A stretch of 64,000 nucleotides of DNA from Dentipellis sp. KUC8613 (GCA_002286715.1 NSJX01000003.1:918680-982679), one strand, 5' to 3'; counted from the first letter of the stretch, positions 1-11,819 are shown. Notes: generated by a model not told the origin, from the sequence alone. Translations and numbers: made by a program.

Positions 1-904
1 ATCCGCCGTTCCCGCGATAACCCCAAACTGCTATCTCTTTTACGCAGCTTTGATGAGGTTTTGTACAGCGGGCTCCCGCTAGTCCGGGAAGAAGAGGAGT
101 TTGGGTATCAGCAGGGTCTCAAACTGCGTGTAAGTCTCGATCCATGTTTCCTTGAAATCCAATCTCACGTGTTTGTCCATACAGAATCTATTCGGCAGCA
201 CCGAGTGTGGTGCCATGCTTTCTTCCATCGGCGGAGGAGACCACCGAGCTCCCTTCTTGCGCCCGTTGGATTTCACGTCCTACGGTTTTCACTCCGTGAT
301 ACCGAAGAACGCCCCGATCCCTGAAGGGGGGCTTCAAACGACGTCTTCCCAGTTGCTTGAGCTCGTCATCCTGTCGGATTCAGGAGACTGCCCTCATTCT
401 TCGTTGCGCGCCGCGGACGGACATTATCACACTGGTGATTTGTTTTACGAGGTCGAGCCGGGTCATTATCTCTTCCGCGGGCGAGATGACGACTGGATCA
501 AAAGCGAGAACAGTCTGCGCTGCGATACCAAGTATGTTGTTGCCACCCATTTACGCCACTTTCCGTATTCTGACCTGCACGCTTTCAGGGCCATCGAAGA
601 CAACGTCCGGGCGACCTGTCCGGAGCTGATCTCCGAGTGCGTGGTCGTCGGCAGCGGGCGCCCTTCGCCAGCGTTGTTTATCGAGCCGAAAACGGACATG
701 GACCAAAAGAAACTGAAGCGGGAGATCCTGCGCCGTACACGCCAATTTCATTCGCGGCGGTACCTCCACGAACGCATCACCTCGGCGAACATGATTGTCA
801 TCGTCGAGCCGGGCTCCCTTCCCAGAACAGTCACCAAGGGCAACATCAGACGGACGGCCATAGAAGAGCAATATCGATCAGTTCTAGACAGCCTATATGC
901 GTAG
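1..904 (+). CDS. Adenylate-forming (AMP-binding) enzyme, 3' part
   Basis: This is the C-terminal part of an ANL-superfamily enzyme, which activates a carboxylic acid as an acyl-adenylate. The gene begins outside the window. Exon 1..129 joins exon 185..904 across a 55-nt intron (130..184), and the stop is 902-904. Visible motifs, in order, are a DEVLYSGLPL segment, the FGSTECG adenylation motif directly after the intron, HYHTGDLFYE with the conserved Asp, and the RGRDDDWIK hinge that leads to the C-terminal subdomain. The end reads PRTVTKGNIRRTAIEEQY, which holds the usual catalytic-lysine position near the C-terminus. No carrier-protein or thioesterase domain follows, so it looks like a stand-alone ligase or an NRPS-like enzyme ending in its adenylation domain. 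The substrate cannot be told from this fragment. Confidence 0.85.
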
Positions 905-2402
905 GTCTTTGTGCCTTGCTTATTGTATATTCGCGGGGTTGTGGAAGGGGATCATATTTCGAGGGTACTCAGGGACATTGGCCTCGCTGCCTTTTTTCGT
1001 TCGTTTATTCCTGCACTCCATTTAGACACCATATCCCACATGTCTGCTCGCTGGACGGCGCAATAGATATCACTCTTACATACCACCATGTGTACGATAA
1101 TTTCATGTGTAATACTGCAAGCACGCAATGTACTGTACCTATATAATACGCACATCCATATCCATTCCTGTTTTTGTCTTATCCGAGCGAGACGCCTGAG
1201 GAGCGATAGTCAATACTACAGGGATATCGTTGCCTTCTTTTCGTAAGATTGGCGACGGCAACAATTGGCCTTTCCTGTTCCTTGAGGCGTTAGGGGCTTC
1301 GCTGATTCCTGGATGCGATACTCGGCTTGAGCGCCAGGTAACGTGAACGTCAGGCAAGCAAACATCTAAGAAATGCTATACTCATGGTGAGGAGCTGCGC
1401 AGGTGAAGAGGCTCGGCGTCATTTTCTACTTATGGCTCAGACGAATCCAAAATCCTGCGAGCACGAACGCGGAGCCTACGCGTGCGACACCGCCCCAGTA
1501 ATACTTGGACGGTGTGGCTCCAACTATATGTATCCTGTCACCACGCGTTTCGTCTGGAGTACAACGATGGCAGTAATTTGACCTTGACCGGATTGAGCTG
1601 CGACGGGTACGACGGAGGCGCAAACGATAGTCTCGACTACAGATCCGCCCGCCAAGCGGTGGCGAGCCGGTTGGTGCTGCACTGCTCATCTGTGCGGATT
1701 GATGGCAATGTCTGTTTCAGCATGCAGCACGCGGGCGAAAGTGAGCTAGAAGGACCGCGCTCATTAGCGGCACGCAAACATTGAGCGGAGGATACGACCT
1801 GTCTAAGGTGTCACAATTGTGATCGAGCCCAGTGACGACGGTCATATGCGTCGTGTGCGTATGTGGTTGTGGAGTGCCACAAACCTCTTTCCTAACGGTA
1901 AGAATCGCGCGAATAGGACAGGGATAGAGGATCCTTAGGTGGTGCCAGACTTGCCACCCCAGTATATGTAGCGGGTATGACCGAACCTGAATTTGAATAG
2001 CCTAGAAGGCCGAGAAACCTATAGCGTATCATGGAACGAGCATGAGGAAGTGGCAACAATGGGGCAATATAGCATTGCGAAATGGCCACGTACCATCAGA
2101 CTCGTACCGGTTGGGCGCTCAAGCCTTTGCGAATCACAGTTGAAATTTATCAAATAGATACATGGCTCGGCAGACTGCGCGGTAATATCTTCCATCGGGT
2201 CGATATGGGCACAGCAGCATACGATGTTGTCACGATATTAGATGCATGACGAAAAGTTAGATTGATTAGACGAGTGATAGCCTTGCTGCCCATTGACACA
2301 ACTGGAAGCTGAACCGATGGAGATGTCTTGGTTAGATAATTATATTCTCCCCGGGCGTGACAAAGGAACGAGACTCGATGGGTCCATCGTGCAGACGTCT
2401 GA
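905..2402. other. Intergenic, no gene recognised
   Basis: This is about 1.5 kb between the adenylate-forming enzyme and the XRCC2-like gene, whose 3' end faces it. Short open frames occur on both strands, but none has convincing family features or a splice model. One minus-strand stretch near 1430-1700 encodes a hydrophobic segment followed by a basic C-terminus, and could be the relic of a secreted or membrane protein. I could not build a coherent gene from it. Confidence 0.5.
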
Positions 2403-3539
2403 CTAGGATTCTCCGTCGACGATAAGGTGAACTGCATCAGATTCCACTCGAAGGGAGAAAGTCTGTACTTCCGTAACGCCGTTTGTCCTCACATACCCCT
2501 TAAGCCGCTGCTCTTCAAGACCGCTCCGTCTGCTCCAAACTGCACTGGATGGACACTGTGAGGTCCCTGCAGGACGTAATGTGATCTGATGGGTGAGGTT
2601 GAGGCGGACGTCGGATGTGGGCAGTGAATCCCATGCGGAAATGGGAGGATGATGCAGGTCGACTGCGGGGAACGAATGGAGATGTTGACCATAGAAGGGG
2701 CCAGCAGACCGGTCGTTGGCACGATGCTGGAGTATCGGATGAAGACCCCAGTTGCTCAACACAACAACAGGGCCGTGTGATAACCGGAAATTTTGAAGAG
2801 CCTGCAGGATGTGATATACAATGTTTGTCGTACTGGGGCTAGCTGGAGTACCTAATCCTGCATCGGCCGTTGCAGGGCGAGGTCCCATATTGGGATGCGA
2901 TTGCCTTGGTCGTAGATCCTCGAAGCCGAACCTGTCCTGCCAGTAAAAGGCGCTGACGGAGTCGATCACAAGAAGGGCAATTTCCGAGCTGGGGAGATCG
3001 GAGGCGTGGTACAAGGACAACGAGTGAAGGTTGGCTGCTAGTTGCAGTGAAGACGATGGCCGAAAGACGCGGAGATTCCGCATGGATTGTGACACGACAG
3101 CGGCTGCACCGGTTTGATCCAGAGCATACGGAGAGTGCTGCTGTGTGATACGAGAAAGCACAAGCTGACGGAACCTGTGGATATCGAAGGTACCATCGAG
3201 GTCGAACACTACTGCGGCCTTGTTCCACCCGTTCAACAAGCGGGGCTCAGAGGGTATTATGCAAGTTACAAGGAGGTGATAGAGCAGGTGGGTCTTTCCA
3301 GACGAAGCAGAGCCTTGTATTTCGATCACGTCGCCTCGGCGGAGGGGTGCGCCGGGTAGGCCAGTCGGGCCGAGAGGGAGATCTGGGAAGACTTTGATAC
3401 GCGCTAGCAGAGCAAGTGTTGGACAACTCACTCGATGATCTGGCAGCAGCCAGGAGCTGTGTGGCTAGTTAGCAGGACACAAAGAGCGGATAGAAGGACT
3501 CACGTTGTGAAGAGACTCGGAGGGGATGTCGGAGAGCAT
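2403..3539 (-). CDS. XRCC2: XRCC2-like RAD51 paralogue (recombination ATPase)
   Basis: This is a RecA/RAD51-family ATPase closest in layout to XRCC2, which acts with other RAD51 paralogues in homologous recombination. Exons on the minus strand are 3539..3504, 3456..3432 and 3382..2403, giving 346 residues. The second intron (3431..3383, 49 nt) is needed to leave the frame of a false GTG start. Walker A is GSASSGKT. The Walker B region reads ALLVIDSVSAFYWQDR, and the SAFYW signature after the aspartate is characteristic of XRCC2. The C-terminal part after about residue 240 is poorly conserved in this family, so it adds little. The gene is divergent from the coiled-coil gene starting at 3653, with only 113 nt between the start codons, so the two probably share a promoter. 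Confidence 0.82.
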
Positions 3540-3652
3540 GGCAAGAGGCGCGAGCACGTGAGGCGTGGCTGGCACTTGAGGCGTTTCAGAGGCGAGACGT
3601 GACCTGACCACTCCTGCTGCAGGCCAGCTTGACGACCGTACGTCCTCCTCCC

Positions 3653-6183
3653 ATGGCCACTGCACGCGTCTCCCCGCCCGCCTCAAGGCGCAACCCTTCC
3701 ATCTCATCTACTTCGTCTACAAACCCGTCTATAACTCGAGGCGCAACTGCTCGCTCAGCTGCCAATACACGTGTCTCATCATCTCTCTCTTCGCCCGCTC
3801 GCCGCGGGTCCGTCAAGGCTGCCACACCGCCTCCGGTAAATGCAGAGTCTCGTGAGGCCTTGTCTGCCTCTCTCAAGCAGGAGACTGAGCACAAGGAACA
3901 AGTACGTCCTGCCGTACGGCTTCGTGAACGTGTATGATTGACGCCCTCTATATTAGCTTCTGGTCCAATTGCAGAATAAAGAGCAGACAATAGAAACTCT
4001 CGTCAAGGAGAATGGGAGCCTTACTTCTGCACTCAATGCTGCTGACAACAGACTCTCCGAGCTCTACACGGAGCAGAACAGAATGGAAGAGGAACTGTCT
4101 GCCCGCATCGAGGTCGTGGAGAAACTGAGATTCCAAGTTCGCGACCTGGAGAGAGAGAAACGGGACCTGCAGCGACGCTACAATGAGCAGGTCAGGGGCT
4201 GTTGCCCATCGATTGTTACCCGCTAAATTAATTCATGCCCGCCAGACCTCAACATTCGACGCGGAACGTCAAGCTTTCTATGACAATGAACAGCATCTCA
4301 AGTCCCGTATCCAATCCTTGACACAAGCACGTAAAGAACCAGCCATCCCGAGGTCTCCGTCCATCATTATCGATTCGGCTTCCGAGACGGATGTCACTGA
4401 TGATGAAGACGAGCCATCTCAGCCTACAACTCCCTCGCAGCAGACGCAATCACTAGACGCCGACTCGGAACCCGCGGAAATGACTTCGCTCCGGCTGGAA
4501 TTGTCCACCCTGTCGACATCGCATTCATCCCTGCAGAGCACCTTCGTCCTATTGCAGAGCCAGCTCGTTGACCTCAAGCGAGTGAACCACGAATTGCAGG
4601 AGGAGAATGAGAGTTACAACATACTACTTCGCGAGAGGACGTTGAGCGGGACGTTCGATCTTATGAAGCAGGTCGGTGGGACAAGTGTCACGTCTAGCGA
4701 GCGCATCGACGAAGAGAACGAAGAGGACGATGACAGCGAGGGCGATGTCAAGAGCACGATCAGCCGCCCCCGCAGCACCCTGGGCACCGTGCATGAGCAC
4801 GCTGAGGAGATCCTGGATCCTGACTTTGACAATGCTGACAAGGAAGCCAGCGCAATTGGGGACCTCGAGCAAGACCAGGAAGACGCCGCGGGCTCACCTG
4901 CTCGGAGCTCTCGTCATCCTCGCCATGGTCGTAGACGCACCACTTCTACGACGTCGCACTCTCCCAGTGCTGCTCGCGGAGAGTCTCTCGCCGATCTGCC
5001 TATCACTGGACCTGGTCTTGATCTGGCTGCTGAGCTTGGACGTGCCGAGAACAAAGACATTCTTGAAGGTCGTGCCGTGGACGAGCCTGCTCTTGGTAAA
5101 GGCAAGCGAACCAAGAAAAGTTCTGCGGAGGCCAGGAAGATTTCCTACTCCTCTGAGCCAGGCGCTTTGGACACCAGTGGCGGATTGCAAGACGTTGAAT
5201 CTTTGCGCACTGAAATCAAGTCTCTCAAGGACGCCAACAAAGCGCTCTCCCTGTACGCTTCAAAGATCATCGATCGTATCATCTCGCAGGAGGGATTCGA
5301 GCATGTTCTTGCCGTTGATTACGAGAAATTGCCACCCACCCCATCTACGGCGAATGGACCTGATTCCAAGACGCCTACTGCAACGACTGTCACGCAAAAA
5401 ATTCAACGACGCGCCACGATGTTTTCACGTTCCACATCCAACCCAGTGCCACCTTCCCCTCGGCCCGAACGGTTGACCACCTTTGACTCCCCACCTTTGA
5501 ACAGCCCCAACACAAGTGGCGGCCTTTCGCCTACACCGACGGCAACCCGCCAACGACGCTCACTGTCCTTTGATTGGCGCGGGTTCTCCGTATTCGGAGG
5601 CGGCGAGAAGAAGGACAACACAAATCTTCGCCCGCTGACTCTGAAGGCAGGAACACCGACGATCACTAGCGCCCGGAAACTCGAAACCGAAGAAGACGAG
5701 GAGGATCGCCGAGAGCGCGAGCGCCTGAATGCTACCATGAAGCTCATGGGCATCGATAAGCCGGCTGCTCCTCCCGGTCCAATCCAGAAGAGCCATTCCA
5801 CTCCCGTAAACGCGCCCTCTTCTGGTGCCTCCACTCCCAACACGTCGTCGTCCAATCGATTCTCTTTCTTCCGTCGGCAGTCCTCGAACCCGAACTCAGA
5901 CGCTGGGTCAACGAAATCTCTGCCTTCGGGAACACCAGATATGCCCGTCACGCTGACTCAAGAAGCGCTGGTCCAAGCTGAAGCAGAAAACTCATTGGCT
6001 GCGCTCGACGCCCGTGAGCGCGCCCTCAGCGCTGACTTGGCAAAAGGGTACAGCGGTGGCTTCACCGAGATTGCCCCTCGGCGCAAGTCGGGGAGTAGGC
6101 GAAGCCGGACCAGCGGCGAGGGAAGTGGCAGCACCGTGTGGAGTGCTGGCATGAGCCGTGGCGAGGACGAGGGCGACGAGTAA
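3653..6183 (+). CDS. Large coiled-coil, Ser-rich protein (function unknown)
   Basis: Three exons (3653..3901, 3957..4190, 4246..6183) give 806 residues. The first 70 residues are basic and Ser/Pro-rich. A long heptad-type coiled coil follows (roughly 75-190), then a second short coiled segment around 260-300, acidic tracts, and a conserved-looking helix near residues 510-540 (SLKDANKALSLYASKII). The C-terminal third is a disordered Ser/Thr/Pro-rich tail. Fungal proteins of this layout are sometimes annotated as M-protein-repeat or cytoskeleton-associated proteins. That is an impression of layout, not a firm match. A structural or trafficking scaffold is the most I would infer. The upstream TTG in frame is ignored in favour of the ATG at 3653. 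Confidence 0.75.
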
Positions 6184-6618
6184 ATGGGAAGTAATGTTCC
6201 ACGCTGTACGAACAGCTTCGTTCCACGTTTCAGACTATTCCCTGATCGTGGTTGTTTTTCTTGGGTTGTATGCTATGCTCATTCATTCTCGACACCGCGT
6301 TAGAACCCCCCACTTTCTCCATTCCAGTGGATTTCATTTGCTTATGCGGAGCACGTCACATACCACCATCGATAGGATCCGGAAATTATGGCTCTCATAT
6401 CTATATACTTCTGCGTTTTGCATATCACCCCAGTATATACCCGCAAGTATATGTACTACATCTCCAGTCGTTCGCGACGTAACGATAATATACATCACGA
6501 AGAATATTTATCATCGACCTAAAAATCAAGGACCTCGAGAGTGCATGGACCGGAATTAAAAAAGCCCTGAATATCATTTTGCGGGATGCAATGACACGGC
6601 AAATGGTACTAGAATCAA
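6184..6618. other. Convergent 3' region, no gene
   Basis: This is 435 nt between the stop codons of the coiled-coil gene (+) and SLX9 (-). It is AT-richer than its surroundings, as expected for two 3' untranslated regions. No coding signal was recognised. Confidence 0.6.
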
Positions 6619-7481
6619 TCATGAAGACTGTCGCTGTACTAGCGTATTTTGTGCATGGGTCCGGATGACCTGGAACGGGTTCGCAGAAAACTCTGCATTC
6701 GCCAGAATCATCGGCTGTCTCATCTGCTCGGCCTTCCTGTCACCCCGAGGGCCAAGATCAGCACTCTTCCCGGAATAGAAGACGAAGACAAGACACGCAC
6801 AACGCCCGCTTCCTCTGCGCTTGACTTAGAGGCGCTCCCTTTCCCTTCCCGATCTGACCTGGACGCTGCGCGCTCCGTTTCTGCTGCGACGGCTGCTCCT
6901 CCCCTGCGTTCCCGACCTGCGGCGCATCATCCTCCGGAGCCACGTCTTTTTCCACAGCAGATATAGCTGCCTTCATATCTCCGAGCCCGCCGCCAATCTG
7001 CTCGCGCTCCTTGCGCTTCAGCCGACGGTTGTGTGATTTCGAGTAAGGCGAGCGTGATGCCTCTAAGCCTGTTTGATATAGAGATCACTGAGCAGGTGAT
7101 GAATAGGAGGTCACGATGGGGACGGACGCTCGATGAACAGCTCGTGCTTGCGCACTAGCTTGTCCTTTTTCTTGACTGAATTGCGCGGTTCGGCCTCCGC
7201 ATCTATCCTCTGCAATATGACGTCGCCCTAGGATACAGATAGAGCCGATGGGCATATGAAGGAATTGATGCATGATATGTCATGCGCAGCGTAAGCACAT
7301 ACCGATGCGCCTGCCGACGCGCCCACGTCCACATGCTGCACGGCATTGTCTTGGACTGCGAATTGGCGTTTCGCGACCTTAGCCGAGGGCTCGTGGCCGT
7401 ACGTCCGCACTCTTCGTTCTTTTGGCTACTTTGAAACTATTAAATTGGGCGAACACAATGGCAATGGGGAGTTCGTACCAT
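6619..7481 (-). CDS. SLX9: Ribosome biogenesis protein SLX9
   Basis: SLX9 helps process and export pre-40S subunits. The model has five exons: 7481..7479, 7425..7303, 7227..7128, 7068..6801 and 6736..6619, giving 203 residues. Exon 1 is only the start codon; the 53-nt intron begins immediately after ATG, and the next exon continues PKERRVRTYGHEPSAKVAKR, a typical basic N-terminus for the family. A KKDKLVRKHELFIERL segment lies near residue 65-80, followed by a basic NRRLKRKERE stretch. The C-terminus reads NPFQVIRTHAQNTL, the most diagnostic SLX9 feature. The start-codon-only exon explains why a simple reading-frame scan misses the 5' end. Assignment to the family rests on the N- and C-terminal motifs and the charged middle. 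Confidence 0.8.
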
Positions 7482-8013
7482 GAACGACGACGGGCGAGAT
7501 GGTCTCGGAGCTCATGTAATAATCTCAATGCTGCCGCAGAGACGGCATATGTTGTATTTGGCGATGCTTGGCTGCAGCCTCTGATCCTAACATGCGCAAA
7601 CAAATGGCAGGGCGGCTCACTTGAGATGGATCGGTGACCAGGCTCACGGCTCGAGTACGTGATCAAAGGGGACCTGGTCTCGGAATTTCTCGTGATCCAT
7701 CAGACTAACCTTTTAGAATTTGTTATGCTTCGCGTTTGAAATAATGCCCTCGAGATGAATCTAAGCTGTCTCCCCTGATACGACCTGAGCAGCATCTATG
7801 AATAAATTATGTAGAAGCTATCATACAATCCAAGAGATCACAGTCCATTGCGATTATCCGACAAGAATGAAGGTCAACAAAGCATGCATCGGGGCAGAAA
7901 ACAATAACCTATGTCTGAACTTTGGCAGTGAGTACGTGCGAAGACCAGGAATAGAGGATTATATTTACCAATAACAGGAGTAACGTCCAAACACCACGAC
8001 AACTGACCAGCTG
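7482..8013. other. Intergenic, SLX9 upstream region
   Basis: This is 532 nt between the SLX9 start and the 3' end of the transporter gene, both on the minus strand. It should hold the SLX9 promoter. I see no clear motif or coding signal. Confidence 0.5.
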
Positions 8014-9727
8014 TCACCTGCCGTCGGCAGAAATCCTTTCTGTGACACCCACGGACTCGCGCCATCGTACCTCTCTTGATCTTCGTACGCGAGAGTCCTC
8101 CACGGCGGCGACAGGTCCCTCTCGAGGCTTCTGCGAATCTTCCACTCCGACGACCACGAAGCTGATGAGAACAAGTAAGGCACCGACGACAACCTGCGCT
8201 TTTACGGGGTGTTGCAACCACAGATCACCAACAACAGCGAGTGGCATCGTGAGACTCAAGCCGATGGTGACGACCAGTGGAGTAGTTTTGAGCATGGCAA
8301 TCACGTAGATATAGTCGCTTGTTAACGTGACCGCCATCTACATCAATACGATCCGTTATCACCGCACATTTGGAGCTGAACAAAGATGTCAACTCACGTT
8401 AAACAGCATGCCGGCCACGGCCCGGTTTGTTGTTGGCAGCTCAATACGCTCGCCTCCTGTCAGATGCAGGATAACACCGATTGGCCAGCAGGCCAGGATG
8501 TTAAACAGCCCGACAAAGCCGAAGAACAGTTGCATGTCAATGCGAGATTCGTCGCCGATGCGGACCTTAAGTAAGGTAACGTATAATGCGTAGAATGCTG
8601 CAGACAAGATGGCCAGGAAGTCGCCCCAGATTGGACGGGGCTCGTGGGCGGCAGAGTAAGTCTCCACGCCAGCCCCAGCTGGCTCAGTGCTTGATTGAGA
8701 GTCTGAGAGGGAGACGAGCAGGACGCCGGCGAAACTGACACATTGCTATGAGGGCCAGTTCAGATAAGACGGCGAAAGGTCACCTCACCTCATGATCACG
8801 GCGCCAACCTTCGCTATGGTCAATGTCTCGACACGGAATAGTCTGCCGATGATTAGTGTGAAGAATCCTGCGAAGTTGTGAGCTGCCAGAAAAGAAATGC
8901 TGAATTCCATTGAATACGGACCACTTGTTGCGGACAAGATCGTCGCGCTTGCAACGCTCGTGAAGCCAAGAGCAGCGGTCAGGGACCAATTTGCAACAAA
9001 CCAGAAGAAGCAGAATATCGACGATAGTTTTGCTGTCTGGCGCACCGTCAGGGGCGGAAGCGCAGTTAACGTTACGTCTTCGTCTTCGGGGGGAACGTAA
9101 ACATTGCGGGCATATTCCACCTGAGAGACGGGGCACAATTAGGATGTATGTTGCAAAGAAAAGCTGCTATGCAGAGACTGACGCCATGCGACTCTTCATG
9201 CTCCTCAACGAGGGGCTGATACTCCGCCGCAGGCCTGTCGTTTCGATTTAGCACATCCTCCGCTTTGACGATATACGCACTACACACCCTGTGATCGCAT
9301 CGTCATTATTCCCGTGATATCGTTTCCATAAACTTCGGAAGAGAAATGGGATGAGGTAGATGGAGAAGGAGCTTGTGTTCAAGTATGTGATTCTGTGGAT
9401 GCACACTGTGAGTCACGGAACATAGCACAGGAGCAGAGTAACGCACAGGAACGGCTTCTCGTATCCCTCAACGTATAGATCCTACAAACTCGTCAGCTTC
9501 GCATACATGCACACGACTCGAAATCTCGTCACCTGTGTCACGAAGCTGGAGCTTGTCCACAAGACCACAACGACAAATAGCAGCGCGATGCCGATTACAT
9601 AGTCGCGTCTATTTGGGGGCAGGCGTGCAGGAGACTTGCCACGGGACGACTCTGAGGACGTGCGCGAGGACGGGAGAGTGTCCATCTGGATGTCGGAGGA
9701 GTGGGATGCCTCCGTATCGTGCAACAT
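8014..9727 (-). CDS. SLC35F5-like membrane transporter (EamA/DMT type)
   Basis: This is a multispanning carrier of the drug/metabolite-transporter superfamily, nearest in pattern to SLC35F5/F-type solute carriers, whose substrates are poorly known. Seven exons: 9727..9533, 9481..9447, 9392..9288, 9234..9183, 9120..8789, 8734..8398 and 8337..8014, giving 459 residues. After a hydrophilic Ser-rich N-tail (1-43) comes the first membrane span and a TSSSFVTQ motif. A YLNTSSFSIYLIPFLF span follows, then the WFVANWSLTAALGFTSV helix and SATSGPYSMEFSISFL. The C-terminal repeat contains LSDYIY-like and TTPLVVTIGLSLTMPLAVV helices. This is the duplicated layout expected for EamA proteins, with about ten spans. 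The intron ending at 9235 has a textbook CTAAA branch region. A vacuolar or Golgi membrane location is likely by family. Confidence 0.82.
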
Positions 9728-10188
9728 GCAACATGCCAGGCGACCGCAGCTGCCTGCTTTCGCGGGGCAAAGGCGCGCTAGTATTGCGCCATTCCCTTAT
9801 CAAGGCAATACGTATCTTTAGACGGCCGTCGTCACCGCCACCCCCAGCCGCAACTTTCCTAGTCCCCTCGGATATAACCAGAAAAAAGCAGGAAATTGTG
9901 TATACGAACAGCGCCATTAGTACACATCAGATCTACTCGATCTCGAAATACAGTACGCAATGACCCGGTACGATGCAGAAAGCGTGGCCTAACTCAGATA
10001 ACGTGTCCGTGGTGTAATAATAAATACCTACAATGAAAACAAACGATATTGCACAGTGAACAAAACAGGGTTAAAGATAGACGAGAAAGTAAATGTGGAA
10101 AGAGGGGAAGTCGGGACGCCTCGAGCTAAGCCATGAGACTGGGGTGTGGGCGTAAGGAGGAAGGAGGGAGGGAGGGAGGAGGACCACA
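9728..10188. other. Intergenic with a (GGGA)n purine tract
   Basis: This is 461 nt between the transporter start and the stop of the SRF1-like gene. Around 10155-10182 a purine tract of GGA/GGGA units lies just after the SRF1 stop, so the SRF1 transcript would carry it as a pyrimidine-rich sequence in its 3' untranslated region. Nothing else is recognisable. Confidence 0.55.
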
Positions 10189-11675
10189 TTACTTCCTAGT
10201 GAGAGGCGTGGTCCATGTCGGGAGCGCTGGAGCATGGTGAATCTTGACTTTCTCAAATATCCGATAGAGGCTGATGATCAGATTGAAGCAGTACATCAGG
10301 AGCCCGATGCCAACTAGGCAGATGAGTGCAACTTGGTCGTCGCAGAGCAAGTCGCCCAGGCCATTCTCGCCACGGCCAATGTCTCCAATGGGACTCTCCG
10401 GCCTTGGGAGATTGCTGTACCACGACACCGCAGATGGAGAAGCGCAAGGGATGAGGGAGGTGAAGAAATTGTCGAAGCAGAGTGAGAACGCGGCCGACCA
10501 GGCACAAACAAAGAGGACTTCAAACAGCGTATGCGCTAGTTTGCCGGATGTCTTCCATAAACCTAAAGGCTTTCCAAAATATTCCATCTGGAAGAGATAT
10601 AATTAGCAAACGGCCATCGCCGGCACCGCTACAAGGCACATACGTAGATGGCTATCATGACATGCACTAGAGTCAACGGAGCAAAAATAACGACCAGGGT
10701 ACTGAAGGGAACGAGGTCAACGCAAGGCAGTAGACGTGTAAATTACCAACGTACGGTGAACTTCCAAGGGCACCCATGACACCATGGGCTGATTCTAGCA
10801 AACGGATCCGTATAGCGATTGCGAGAGCTGCAGTCGTGAAAGTGATGTTTATAAATCGGAATAACTGCCGGGAGTTATGAATAGAACTAAAGGCACGGAG
10901 GAACGAAGGACTAACCAAGGGAACATAGGTGTTATGCAGGAGGTATGCTCTGCCTCTCTTCTTAATTCTAGCCCACCGACTGAGGTTGCTCGCGCCCGAG
11001 TCTTTATCATCTACGGAGCCATTGTTCGTGTTTCCGAGCTGTTCATAAATACCACTGAGATGTGTGTTTGCTGGTCTCGCGGTCCACGGAGAATCCCACC
11101 CCGGCGTGTGGCTCTGCGCAAGAGTGAAAGGTGCAGGAGGCGGGGTGGGCATGGACAGACGCAAGCCCCAGTCTTTGGGGTGCGATGTAGACGGGCCCGC
11201 CTCCTTCTCGACTACGGTCTCGTCTTGACTGTTCGAGCTAGACTTCCAGGCGTGCCGCCCGAGTTGCTCGATGACGGAAATACCCTTTCTCTCGAGGGGC
11301 GGTGGAGGGGGTACATCGGAAGCGCCTGTGTCTGAACGGGGTCGGGTGCGGTTGAACGCCCACCAACGAAGGTGGTCAGATGTGGGGTGGCCTGAAGACG
11401 ACTGGTATGAGATGGCATCGGAGCGACGGGCCTCTGAGGGGTTGTGTGAGCCGCCAGGGGATGGTGGAGCGAGATGGATCGTGTCAGTGGGAGAGGGTGG
11501 TTCGTCCCTGGCCCATGCTGGGAAAGAGGTCAGGAGCAGGAGGTGGAAGGGTGAGAAAGGACGTACGGGGTACGGTGACTACGGGCCTTGTGGAGAGGGG
11601 TGGGGGCTGCTTGGAGCGAGAGGAGAGAAAGGAAGTGTTTGACTTTGCAGACGGCGGCGGGTCACCATCAACCAT
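10189..11675 (-). CDS. SRF1: SRF1-like membrane regulator of phospholipase D
   Basis: Fungal SRF1 is a small integral-membrane protein linked genetically to phospholipase D (Spo14) regulation. Five exons: 11675..11567, 11517..10916, 10864..10755, 10701..10644 and 10587..10189, giving 425 residues. The N-terminal half is polar and Pro/Ser-rich, with conserved-looking WWAFNRTRP and TPGWDSPWTARP motifs. The C-terminal half has four hydrophobic spans, starting after HNTYVPLLF (LFRFINITFTTAALAIAI) and continuing through TLVVIFAPLTLVHVMIAIYM, LAHTLFEVLFVCAWSAAFSL and ALICLVGIGLLMYCFNLII. The short tag YFGKPLGLW between spans 2 and 3 matches the family pattern known from ascomycetes. The third intron uses GTACGT at 10754; the alternative GT three codons later breaks the frame. 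The gene is divergent from the gene at 11820. Confidence 0.78.
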
Positions 11676-11819
11676 CAGCGAGGCGGGGAGGTGAGCGGGG
11701 GGGCGGGGGGCGGGGGCGGGGACACGGTGTCAGGACATACGGCAGGAGGCTAAGCTGTCTAAGCCTAACCCCGCCCTCTTTCAAACCTCTCGGCCCGGTC
11801 CTTCCCTCCTTCGTCCGCC
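11676..11819. promoter_or_regulatory. Shared 144-nt divergent promoter with G-tract
   Basis: This is the only DNA between the divergent start codons of the SRF1-like gene (-) and the FAM192A-type gene (+), so both promoters must lie here. On the + strand, positions 11684-11721 contain at least five runs of four or more G separated by one to eight bases, which satisfies the usual G-quadruplex pattern. A pyrimidine-rich stretch (11767-11815) precedes the + strand start codon. Confidence 0.6.

Noticed and set aside
1..904. Biosynthetic gene cluster around the adenylate-forming enzyme.
   Set aside because: The genes next to it (XRCC2-like, coiled-coil protein, SLX9) are housekeeping, and no oxidase, transferase or transporter cluster follows within the window.
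1426..1900. Minus-strand frame with a hydrophobic segment near a basic C-terminus, resembling the end of a small secreted or single-span protein.
   Set aside because: The hydrophobic part and the Val/Thr-rich part lie in different frames, and the only introns that would join them are under 40 nt. No start or family features.
2403..3431. XRCC2-like gene starting at a GTG at 3431.
   Set aside because: The GTG is actually the donor GTGAGT of a 49-nt intron; an ATG at 3539 with two introns restores a proper N-terminus.
6649..6966. Plus-strand frame of about 105 residues.
   Set aside because: It lies antisense to the last two exons of SLX9 and has no family features of its own.
9609..9963. Open frames on both strands around the transporter's first exon.
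   Set aside because: Shadow of the real exon 1 and its upstream region. The minus frame lacks a transporter-compatible continuation.
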